Shown here one piece after another: positions 39,528 to 47,529 of a stretch of 52,776 bases of DNA. The DNA is from a virus: IMG/VR virus record IMGVR_UViG_3300039309_000221, positions 1-52,776 of that record; one strand, written 5' to 3'. The notes beneath the pieces were generated by a model that was not told the origin of the DNA, ran no database searches, and saw only the letters and a list, made by a program, of their open reading frames with translations. Made by a program: the position numbers and the translations under genes. Positions within the stretch are counted from its first letter, which is position 1; each line of letters opens with the position of its first letter.

Positions 39528-40307
39528 ATGAACAAAAATATGCTGCAACGGATCATTGACCATCCTGACAAAAATGAGATAATAAGTAAGCTTTCATCTG
39601 GTATATCTGAGGATGATGTTTCAGCTTGGCTTTCTTCTAAGTATTCCAATGTGCACGAAAAAAGATTTGTTCTTACGGAGAGAAACTTAAAGTCATTTAA
39701 GGATAATTTTCTTGATACATATACAGTCATCCGAGATGATTTATTGAAGACAAAAGCAAATATGACATTAGCACCAGGAGAGCAACTTGCTTTATCGGTT
39801 AAGAAGAATAGTGCTTATAAAGATTTGCTTACCAGAACTGCAAATGAAGAATTAGATATTCGTCAGATTATTAAAAGGCTCGCCGCCGCTATTGAAGAGC
39901 GTCTCTCATTAACTTTTGATAGGTTAACAGAAGAGAATAATGTTAATATTAAGATAGATACTCTTTTTATGGAGCAAGTGAACACATTAAGTGGCGTCCT
40001 CGAAAAATACTATAAGTTTACAGAGATGCCACAGGCACAGGGACAGACAATAAATAACACAAACATAACAGTTTCTCTCATCGATGAGCATATAACATTT
40101 TTTCACGATATTTTTAGAGAGATGTTGACACATTTAGATACGGATAAAAGCTTATATTTGATAGAGCTTTTTAATGAGAAGTTTTCCAAATTAAAGCAGC
40201 CATCAAAAGATATAATTCCAGCAGAAATGAGATTAGCGGAAGCAAAGATGCTCTCTGAAACAATAAATAAAAAACTCGAAACGCAGGAAAAGATAAATGT
40301 CAAATAA
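39528..40307 (+). CDS. Unknown 259-aa protein with terminase-small-subunit-like N-terminus
   Basis: The N-terminal part I-S-K-L-S-S-G-I-S-E-D-D-V-S-A-W-L-S-S-K-Y, then L-T-E-R-N-L-K-S-F-K-D-N-F-L-D, resembles the helix-turn-helix start of small terminase subunits. The rest is helical (I-K-R-L-A-A-A-I-E-E-R-L-S) with a central low-complexity piece. The large terminase lies 5 kb downstream, so a packaging role is plausible but not shown; it could also be an unrelated structural protein. It overlaps the next gene by 11 bases. Confidence 0.45.
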   Translation: MNKNMLQRIIDHPDKNEIISKLSSGISEDDVSAWLSSKYSNVHEKRFVLTERNLKSFKDNFLDTYTVIRDDLLKTKANMTLAPGEQLALSVKKNSAYKDLLTRTANEELDIRQIIKRLAAAIEERLSLTFDRLTEENNVNIKIDTLFMEQVNTLSGVLEKYYKFTEMPQAQGQTINNTNITVSLIDEHITFFHDIFREMLTHLDTDKSLYLIELFNEKFSKLKQPSKDIIPAEMRLAEAKMLSETINKKLETQEKINVK

Positions 40308-42015
40308 AGATATAGAGCTTGCTAAAAAGATAGATAAAATACTTTCTTCTATAAAAGATGAAGATATTGATTTTGATGCTCTCATCAAAGATGAATTAGA
40401 TAAGGTAGCATATCCTAATAATGAGTTTTTTCAGAAGGCAGGTCCAAAAGCGAATATAGATAAATGGTTAGCTGCGGTTCGTGATATTTATTATGCAGAA
40501 AAGAATGGAATGGATAGAGTTTCTTCTATAAATATGGTGACGAAGGATTGGGAAGATATAGAGAGATATCATTTTCTTAATTGGGTTAGATTTTATGAAG
40601 GTAAATCTCATATGAAATATAAAACAGCACAAATGTGGTATGATGGAGCGCCAGGTTATTTTTTTAATACTTCGCCGCAAAAGCAGGAGCAATCCGCCAT
40701 TGTTTCCGGCAATGATTTTAATAAAGTTCAAGAACAGATGGCAAATGTTATGCCGATAGAAGAGAAAAAATCTATTATAGAGAAGCAACGAGCAAAGATA
40801 ATAGGAAGATTGGATAGCGCAGAAAAATTATTAAGAAACAATGAAGGAAGATTATTTGCAGGAGATGAATTAGCTGAATTATTAGAAGCGATATATTCAT
40901 TGAAGAAAAAAGTTAATATGGTTAATAAAATATCCTCGACGACAAAATTGTATGAGGATATGATTGTTCGAGAAGGAAATGTTCTTTCCAAAAAAGGTTT
41001 TGTTAAAGCGGCACAGTTAATTTTTAAGATTGCGAATGGCGACGAAAGCTCTGCACCAGGAGCAAATCAAATGCCAATTATAAATCCAGCACCACCGGCT
41101 CCTCCGGCACAATATCAGGGACAGTTAGGAGGATTGCCATCAATGGGTCCTGGAATGCCACAAAATCCACCGGAGAGTGCGCCAAATGAGAATATGCCGA
41201 TATCAAAAGGAATATCAGATTTTTTGGATAACTTGGATACAGGAAAAATAACAGAAAAAGAAAATCTTGAAGATGAGAAAGATAATCATAAAGCAGATGA
41301 TATTGAAGTCTTTGATACATTAAATGTATCAGATGGTGAAGATGAATTGCTTGTTTCCGAAGCCCAATTGGCGGAAGAAGCGGTTGCCCCAAAAACAATA
41401 ACTGAACCAGTTCCATTAAAAGAAGTTCCATCAAAAGATAAACCATTAGAGGTTTCAGAAAATGAAGAGTCAAATGTTGAATCAAAGGGTAAAGATTTTG
41501 ATAACATAATAGAAACAGTTTTCGCAAATATAACAGTTTTCGATATTATTGCAAAATTAGAAGATGTAGCAAAGATATTTAAGACGAGAGAAATACCGAG
41601 ACAATTATCAATAGTTGATATGATGTTGGACAGTAAAGGAATAGCAGTTTATTTTCCTGCATTAGCAGAAGCGATTAACAAGTCATTAGAGGCAAATAAT
41701 TATATAGCGACAAGATTAGATGATGTTTTGAGCAAACTACAAGGAAGTATTCGATCAGATAATATTGATCTTAAAGGTGATGAAGTGTCAAAGCAAAGTC
41801 CAGAAGTAGATGAGCTAATAAGAAAATTAAGAGATAATGAAGAAAAAGAGAAAAAAGTTAAAAGAATTAAAAAAGAGCAAGAAATTAATGAAATAATGCC
41901 AGAGAAGGTTCCAGAAAAGGAAACACCAGAAATAGATCTAAAAGAGGTCGGCGAACAAACAGCACCAGTTCAACAAGCGCCAGCACCAATAAAACAACCA
42001 ATAAAACCAGTCTAA
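40297..42015 (+). CDS. Unknown 572-aa acidic protein
   Basis: ATG 40297 sits inside the end of the preceding gene. The first 110 residues are compact (W-L-A-A-V-R-D-I-Y-Y-A-E-K-N-G, then H-F-L-N-W-V-R-F-Y-E-G-K). A helical part, a Pro/Gly/Met-rich linker (about 260-300) and a long acidic low-complexity region follow. The C-terminus is Pro/Lys/Gln rich. The pattern suggests a scaffold-like or prohead-core protein, but no family can be assigned. Confidence 0.55.
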   Translation: MSNKDIELAKKIDKILSSIKDEDIDFDALIKDELDKVAYPNNEFFQKAGPKANIDKWLAAVRDIYYAEKNGMDRVSSINMVTKDWEDIERYHFLNWVRFYEGKSHMKYKTAQMWYDGAPGYFFNTSPQKQEQSAIVSGNDFNKVQEQMANVMPIEEKKSIIEKQRAKIIGRLDSAEKLLRNNEGRLFAGDELAELLEAIYSLKKKVNMVNKISSTTKLYEDMIVREGNVLSKKGFVKAAQLIFKIANGDESSAPGANQMPIINPAPPAPPAQYQGQLGGLPSMGPGMPQNPPESAPNENMPISKGISDFLDNLDTGKITEKENLEDEKDNHKADDIEVFDTLNVSDGEDELLVSEAQLAEEAVAPKTITEPVPLKEVPSKDKPLEVSENEESNVESKGKDFDNIIETVFANITVFDIIAKLEDVAKIFKTREIPRQLSIVDMMLDSKGIAVYFPALAEAINKSLEANNYIATRLDDVLSKLQGSIRSDNIDLKGDEVSKQSPEVDELIRKLRDNEEKEKKVKRIKKEQEINEIMPEKVPEKETPEIDLKEVGEQTAPVQQAPAPIKQPIKPV

Positions 42016-42018
42016 TCA

Positions 42019-42774
42019 ATGAAGCTAAAAGAATTATTGCTTTTAATGCAAAATGCTGCCAAAGAGGCTAATAGCTCAAAACCATTGTTATGTGGAGGGA
42101 TTGCACGCGATCGTTATATGGGGCGATTAGAAAATATATCAGATCTCGATGTGACGACAGGAGATAAGACAGTTTCTGCCCTTTCAGAAAAGTTTGCGGA
42201 GATATTAAATAGAAAATACAATTTAGAGCGAAAGATAATGGATGATGGACATAGCACAATATTTATCGGAAATATAAAGATAGATTTTTCATCCAATTTT
42301 AATGTTCCCGGAATAGATCAAATATTAAAAAATATGGGAATAGAAAAAGCAACAGATTTACAAAAAGAGATGTTTAGCCGAGATTTTACCTGCAATGCGT
42401 TATTATTAGACTTTAATTTGAGGAATATAATAGATGAGACGAAAAGAGGAATGGCAGATATAAAAGATAAAAAAATAAAAACCTGCTTATCACCAGAAAT
42501 AACATTAACAACAAATAAGAATAGAATAGTCCGCTCTATATACCTTTCCTCAAAATTAGGATTTGATATAGATGAGAGTATAATTAATTTTATTAAAAGA
42601 AATCCAAATATATTAGGAAAGACCACAACAAAAAAATCAATGATAGATAAATTAAATGATGCGTTTAAGAAAGATGGTGAGAGAGCGAGCTATAATTTAA
42701 CAAAAATGGAGTTATGGAGAAAAGTCCCAATAACAGAAAATATGAAACCTTATTATCTTAAATATGTAAAATGA
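42019..42774 (+). CDS. CCA-adding/poly(A)-polymerase-like nucleotidyltransferase
   Basis: A 251-residue protein with class II nucleotidyltransferase motifs. L-L-C-G-G-I-A-R-D-R-Y (G26, G27) is followed by I-S-D-L-D-V (D42, D44), and then the second-helix motif M-F-S-R-D-F-T-C-N-A-L-L-L-D and D-I-K-D-K-K-I-K-T-C. R-I-V-R-S-I-Y-L-S-S-K-L-G-F-D is the neck region. It lacks the usual longer tail (bacterial CCA enzymes are about 400 residues), so it is a short form. Such enzymes add CCA to tRNA 3' ends or poly(A). No phage tRNA is in the window. Its place in the virion block is unexpected. Confidence 0.8.
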   Translation: MKLKELLLLMQNAAKEANSSKPLLCGGIARDRYMGRLENISDLDVTTGDKTVSALSEKFAEILNRKYNLERKIMDDGHSTIFIGNIKIDFSSNFNVPGIDQILKNMGIEKATDLQKEMFSRDFTCNALLLDFNLRNIIDETKRGMADIKDKKIKTCLSPEITLTTNKNRIVRSIYLSSKLGFDIDESIINFIKRNPNILGKTTTKKSMIDKLNDAFKKDGERASYNLTKMELWRKVPITENMKPYYLKYVK

Positions 42775-44009
42775 CAAAACAATTCAATATATCAGATCAA
42801 AGATTTGGCACGCGGACGCATAAGCATCATCCGATTGATGAAGATTTACTTAAAGAGATTAAAAAAGAGAAATTAGGACGAATAGATAATTATGATGTAT
42901 GGATTGTCAATGGTGCGATTTTAAGAGATAAAATAGATATAGACTATACTACCGGGGGAAATTGTGCCCGTTATGGTTATATTCCAATCAATGAAATATG
43001 GATAGAAGAAGATAATTCACCAAAAGATTTAGCGTGCAATCTTTTTCACGAGCTAATAGAATGTTATTTGATGTTGCATCAACATATGACATATAATAAG
43101 GCACACGAGAAGACAGATTTATTTGAGAGTATTCTTCGCAATAGAATTGGAAGTAATGTTTCAAAAGATGAAATAATTCCATTAATAAAAAATATATATG
43201 AAGGCTGGATAGAAAATAAAGGATGGAATAATAAAGATTGGATAAATAAAAAAGCTTATTATCAAGGAACAGAAGAACCAAAACCTGGTCAAAAGCAATA
43301 TAAATCAGACAAAGCAATAATCGTCCAACCAAGATTTGTAGAGCCGTTTTATCGTAATTTTGATTATTGTGATTGCGAAGGTGTCTCTGGACCACCAAAA
43401 CACGGTCCAGGGACAGGTGTATATAAGAATATGGATGAAATAAAATCGATAGAGGAGTTTCGTAAATCCAAAGAATGGTTAAATAATAAATATAAGGCTG
43501 ATGATCAATATATCGAGGATACAGATAAAAATAGAAATGAAAGAATAAGTAGAATGAGGGTGAGAGCATCAATAATGAATGAAATTATGAAGACAGCAAT
43601 AGATTTTGCTATTGATGAGCAGATAACCTCAATACCGCAGGGTGATTATGGAACTGGCGATGAAATGGGAAGTTATAGCGATAGTGTCCCGATAGGCGGG
43701 AGAACAGATCAGTATACGCCAGGGACGGATTTTGACGGAAAAACAACAGATAAATTAAATTATGGTGTCGACCAAGTTGACAATAGAACAGAAAGAGAAA
43801 CATATAAGAAAGAAGAAAAGAAACCAAAATTAGAAGAATTATTGGATAGATATCTTTCACCAAGAGAGCCGGCAATATTTGGATTGCCTGATGGCATAGA
43901 GACGCCGGAAGATTTAGACCCAGAGAGCACAATAGCTCCAAATCAACAATGGTATGGAACAACTGATAGTGGAAATACGCTTCACAATAATTTTCCTGAA
44001 AATCCTTAA
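42771..44009 (+). CDS. Unknown 412-aa protein with HExxE putative metal site
   Basis: ATGA overlap with the nucleotidyltransferase. The N-terminal domain has H93-E94-L-I-E97 followed by A-H112-E113. This matches a pattern seen in uncharacterised phage proteins (H-E-x-x-E ... A-H-E) that resembles a metalloprotease active site. The middle contains W-I-E-N-K-G-W and P-R-F-V-E-P-F-Y-R-N-F-D-Y-C-D-C-E. The C-terminal half is low-complexity and charged. Whether it cleaves peptides, for example in prohead maturation, is unknown. Confidence 0.6.
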   Translation: MTKQFNISDQRFGTRTHKHHPIDEDLLKEIKKEKLGRIDNYDVWIVNGAILRDKIDIDYTTGGNCARYGYIPINEIWIEEDNSPKDLACNLFHELIECYLMLHQHMTYNKAHEKTDLFESILRNRIGSNVSKDEIIPLIKNIYEGWIENKGWNNKDWINKKAYYQGTEEPKPGQKQYKSDKAIIVQPRFVEPFYRNFDYCDCEGVSGPPKHGPGTGVYKNMDEIKSIEEFRKSKEWLNNKYKADDQYIEDTDKNRNERISRMRVRASIMNEIMKTAIDFAIDEQITSIPQGDYGTGDEMGSYSDSVPIGGRTDQYTPGTDFDGKTTDKLNYGVDQVDNRTERETYKKEEKKPKLEELLDRYLSPREPAIFGLPDGIETPEDLDPESTIAPNQQWYGTTDSGNTLHNNFPENP

Positions 44010-44059
44010 AAATCTAATAATAAGAAAGCATAGTTAATATCATTCTTCGAGGAACACAT

Positions 44060-44965
44060 ATGTCATTAGAGAAAACAGCCCAAGAATTATTTATCGTTGA
44101 TCAAGGACCTTCGATTTATTCCGAAGAGCCTCATATGGAGCAACCTATTGAGGTTTCTATGGATGAAGCGGAGCCGGTTGAAGTTTCTAATGCACCAATA
44201 GAGGTTTCTGATAATGGAGAAAGTGATATTGTTATCTCTCTCTCCGATATTCCGGGAGCACCGCCAGGGACACCAGATCCAGAACCTGAATTAGAGGTTT
44301 CGGAAGAAGTAAAAGAAGAAAAGAAAGATGATGAGAATGATGCAAAGTCAAAAAAGAATGAAAAATGGGATTGGGCAAAACGAGGACCGACAGGATTTGT
44401 TGTCTGGATAAAAGAAAGATTTGATGATGTTCCAAAGCACTCTGGATTTGATAGTGCGGGCGTTGAACGAGCTGCTTCATATCTCGAAAGATTAGATAAT
44501 GAAATATCAAAAGCAATGAGATTAGATTTAGATGGTGAGCTGGACGCAGATAAGATAGAAGAGATTAGATCAAAGATAGAGGATGGAATAAATAGACTTC
44601 ACGATCGATTAACAAAAATAAAGAAATCAAAGAAACCTGCTAAAAAGAGAGCTGACTATATACAAGAAGGTATTGTTAAAGAGGCACAGAAGATAACTGG
44701 TGTCCAAGGTATTTTTGTCACCGTTGATCTATTTATATCAGCGATTGGTCGTGCAATGATTAATGGAATGGTATCATCTGGGAAAGATATTGAGTCACTT
44801 TTTTCGGCAGCGTGCGATAAATACAAATTAGATGATAGAGAGAAATTATCATTAACTCAATTTCTTTTTGATCTTGGTTATCCAATGATGCTTGATCGTG
44901 GAAATGTCCTTGATGAAGATTTTAATTGGGATAAATCCGAATGGATACAACAATTTAAGAGCTAA
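44060..44965 (+). CDS. Unknown 301-aa acidic protein
   Basis: The first 110 residues are a strongly acidic low-complexity stretch (E-P-V-E-V-S, P-E-P-E-L-E-V-S-E-E). A basic helical coiled-coil region (D-R-L-T-K-I-K-K-S-K-K-P-A-K-K-R) and a compact C-terminal domain (T-V-D-L-F-I-S-A-I-G-R-A-M-I-N-G) follow. A GAGGAA ribosome site precedes the ATG. No family is recognised. Position just upstream of terminase suggests an assembly function. Confidence 0.55.
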   Translation: MSLEKTAQELFIVDQGPSIYSEEPHMEQPIEVSMDEAEPVEVSNAPIEVSDNGESDIVISLSDIPGAPPGTPDPEPELEVSEEVKEEKKDDENDAKSKKNEKWDWAKRGPTGFVVWIKERFDDVPKHSGFDSAGVERAASYLERLDNEISKAMRLDLDGELDADKIEEIRSKIEDGINRLHDRLTKIKKSKKPAKKRADYIQEGIVKEAQKITGVQGIFVTVDLFISAIGRAMINGMVSSGKDIESLFSAACDKYKLDDREKLSLTQFLFDLGYPMMLDRGNVLDEDFNWDKSEWIQQFKS

Positions 44966-44969
44966 ATCT

Positions 44970-45596
44970 ATGAAAATATCAAAAAACTCAGAAAATATTG
45001 ATGACATTTGGGCAAAACGCTTTCAACAATCGCTTGAAAAATCTGCCGTTCAATCGAGAGAGGTCGACCGAAATCTTTTTGATCAGATTAATAGTGTTCT
45101 CGGCAATAAGTCAAAGTATCCATCAGTTCAAGCTGCGGTTGATGATATGAAAAATAGAAGTGGATTGACCGCATATCTTAACAAGAAGATGTCGGATGAA
45201 AAGGAAGAGAAGGTAGTGAAAAAGACCGCCGCGCCGTCAGCCGATGGGAACTCGGTTATCGATAAAAAAGTTGATGTCACCCCGATAGTTTTTAAAAAAC
45301 ATCCACAGATAGAAGAAACAATTCGTAATCATATAAAGAGTACGAGAGGTAATAATTCTATTCCTGCCATTATATTAAAAGTGAAGACAATACACGGAAA
45401 TGATGTTTCTGATGCGAGTGATTGGGAAGATGATAATTTGGTGAGATATGTAAGCCACGCTAATTTGGTTGAGAAATCTAATCATTGCCACGATAATGAG
45501 TTTCAAGGATTAGGAATTGTTGAAAATGTTTCCTCTGATAATGCCGATCCAGCAAATACCGATGCGTTTCATATTCTAATGCCCGCGAAGATATAA
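44970..45596 (+). CDS. Unknown 208-aa protein
   Basis: ATG 44970 lies just after the preceding stop. An earlier ATG at 44892 would overlap that gene and is less likely. Helical, with a Lys/Asp-rich central part, ending in compact D-A-F-H-I-L-M-P-A-K-I. It holds no known motif. The gene ends 5 bases before terminase, so it may be a packaging partner or terminase-associated factor. Confidence 0.55.
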   Translation: MKISKNSENIDDIWAKRFQQSLEKSAVQSREVDRNLFDQINSVLGNKSKYPSVQAAVDDMKNRSGLTAYLNKKMSDEKEEKVVKKTAAPSADGNSVIDKKVDVTPIVFKKHPQIEETIRNHIKSTRGNNSIPAIILKVKTIHGNDVSDASDWEDDNLVRYVSHANLVEKSNHCHDNEFQGLGIVENVSSDNADPANTDAFHILMPAKI

Positions 45597-45601
45597 TCTA
45601 T

Positions 45602-47485
45602 ATGCCGCAAGAAAAAGTTGAAAAAATTGACTTATTTGAGAAATTAAAAGCAGATCTGCTTAAAATAGATCCTTGTGCTTGGTGCGAAACCAATTTAACG
45701 CTTGAAGGTGAACCCTTTCGTCTTCATGGAAATGGTTATCGCCCATTAATGGATATATACAGATACATAGGCATAAAAGCATTAGAACCAAATGCGAAAC
45801 CAGTAATATGGGTCAAAGGACGACAGGTTGGAGCAACTATTTGTGCTTGTGCGTTAGAAATGTATTTTATGGGGAGCGGACTTTTCGGCAACAAAGATAA
45901 GCCACCTATTCGTGTTCTTCATGCTTTTCCGCAGCTCGATCACGCAGCGGCATATTCGAAAACAAAGCTTAATCAAATGATAACAATGTCTCGCCAGGTT
46001 GATAATCCTGACGCAAAAAAAGGATCAAAACAAAAATCGCTAATGCAGTCATTAATTGACCAATCATCGTCAACTAATGATTCATTAACCTTTAAACAGT
46101 TTCAGGGCGGAAATCATTTATGGGTTGAGAGTACAGGAATCGATTCTGACCGCATAATGGGGCGTTCCTGCGACATTATGCTTTTTGATGAAATTCAGAA
46201 AATTCCCGGACTTGCCATAGGAAATGCATTAAAAATATTAACAGCATCTAAGTATGGCAAGCCATCAAAAGGGGTTCAGTTTTATTTTGGAACCCCCCGT
46301 CGCAAGGGATCAGATTATCATAAAATGTGGCAATCGAGCACACAGCAATATTATCATCTTGGTTGCGAAAAATGTCATCAATATTTTCCATTATATACAC
46401 CAGGGTCGGATAGCTGGAAAAAGATTTGGCTACATGGGTATATTGTTCAGTGCCCTCATTGCGGACAAGAACAAGATAAAAGGGATGCTGCGGAAAGAGG
46501 AAAGTGGTTTGCATTAAGAGATGAAAATGACCCAGAGTGCAGAATGATTGGTTTTCATCTTAACCAGTTATATATGCCACGGTTCCAAAAAGAAGATATA
46601 CTTGGTGAGGAACCAGGGGTTCATCCAATTAATACAGAGAGAGTTTTTCATAATGAGGTGCTTGGTGAATTTTATCAGGGTGATGCATCGCCAATAACGC
46701 CAGAAGAAATACGAGAAATGTGCGGAGAGCCCGAGAGAAGATTTGTATCACGAATAGAGCCAAACAAAGATCAAATAGTTGTTATGGGAATAGATTATGG
46801 ATTAAGAGCTAATCTTGAAGAGGCGGCAAATCCTGATAAAGTTAAATCTATCGGAATATCATATAGTGTTGCTACTATTATGTTAGTCAAAGGTCCAAAA
46901 TTATTATCTATTGAGTTTGCATTGAAGTTTAAGCGAAATGATCCAGCAAGTAAAAAAGAGCTCATCGATCAGCTTATGAGGCAATATAGTGTTAATCTTT
47001 GCGTCGGTGATATCGGATATTCTAATGATTTTTCGCAAACATTGCATACAGAATATGGTGATAGATATTTAGTTTCTCGATGTGCTGGTGGCAAGCTTAA
47101 TGATTTTGTTAAGTTTAGAACTGATACTTTTCCAAAGGAAATTGTTTTTGATAGAGATCATTATATAGGCGAGTTTATAGATTTGTTAAAAGGCGGAAAT
47201 ATTAAGTTCCCATTAGGAGATTATGAAAGAATTGCGTGGCTTATAGATCATTGTTCCTCTATGGAATTAAAACCAAGCATATCAAGATTTGGCGATCCAA
47301 GTATTCATTATGTAAAAGGTGGATCAGCTAACGATGGTTTAATGAGTGCTCTAAACGCATATATAGCCTATAAGTTTATCATAACAAAGGGATTTACCAC
47401 AAATAATCCATTAGTCATCGAGCAAGGGTTTAAGAACAGAGAAAAACCTCTCGCCGTTGGTGGATATATCTCACGACGAATATAA
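45602..47485 (+). CDS. terL: Terminase large subunit (GpA-like)
   Basis: A 627-residue packaging motor. The ATPase part has a deviant Walker A, K-G-R-Q-V-G-A-T at 72-79 (K at the first position as in lambda gpA, no K before T), and Walker B I-M-L-F-D-E (D196, E197). Two zinc-like pairs follow, C-E-K-C and C-P-H-C, typical of the GpA family. The nuclease domain has G-I-D-Y-G with D398 and C-V-G-D-I-G-Y-S with D470. It cuts phage concatemers and pumps DNA into proheads together with the portal (47530). The small subunit is not certain. Confidence 0.92.
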   Translation: MPQEKVEKIDLFEKLKADLLKIDPCAWCETNLTLEGEPFRLHGNGYRPLMDIYRYIGIKALEPNAKPVIWVKGRQVGATICACALEMYFMGSGLFGNKDKPPIRVLHAFPQLDHAAAYSKTKLNQMITMSRQVDNPDAKKGSKQKSLMQSLIDQSSSTNDSLTFKQFQGGNHLWVESTGIDSDRIMGRSCDIMLFDEIQKIPGLAIGNALKILTASKYGKPSKGVQFYFGTPRRKGSDYHKMWQSSTQQYYHLGCEKCHQYFPLYTPGSDSWKKIWLHGYIVQCPHCGQEQDKRDAAERGKWFALRDENDPECRMIGFHLNQLYMPRFQKEDILGEEPGVHPINTERVFHNEVLGEFYQGDASPITPEEIREMCGEPERRFVSRIEPNKDQIVVMGIDYGLRANLEEAANPDKVKSIGISYSVATIMLVKGPKLLSIEFALKFKRNDPASKKELIDQLMRQYSVNLCVGDIGYSNDFSQTLHTEYGDRYLVSRCAGGKLNDFVKFRTDTFPKEIVFDRDHYIGEFIDLLKGGNIKFPLGDYERIAWLIDHCSSMELKPSISRFGDPSIHYVKGGSANDGLMSALNAYIAYKFIITKGFTTNNPLVIEQGFKNREKPLAVGGYISRRI

Positions 47486-47498
47486 TATTGCTCATAAT

Positions 47499-47510
47499 GT
47501 GATATATAGG
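47499..47510 (+). promoter_or_regulatory. GTGATATATAGG promoter-like element upstream of the portal gene
   Basis: The core GTGATATATAG is shared with 23734 and 26579. It lies 20 bases before ATG 47530 in a 44-base gap after terminase. An AATGAGGAAA ribosome site separates it from the ATG. A late-type promoter in front of the portal gene is functionally sensible. Confidence 0.5.
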
Positions 47511-47529
47511 TTAATGAGGAAAATATAAA

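Noticed and set aside
43609-43962. Several long opposite-strand frames in the virion block
   Set aside because: Leu/Tyr/His-rich translations typical of antisense shadows of AT-rich coding DNA, with no motifs or ribosome sites.
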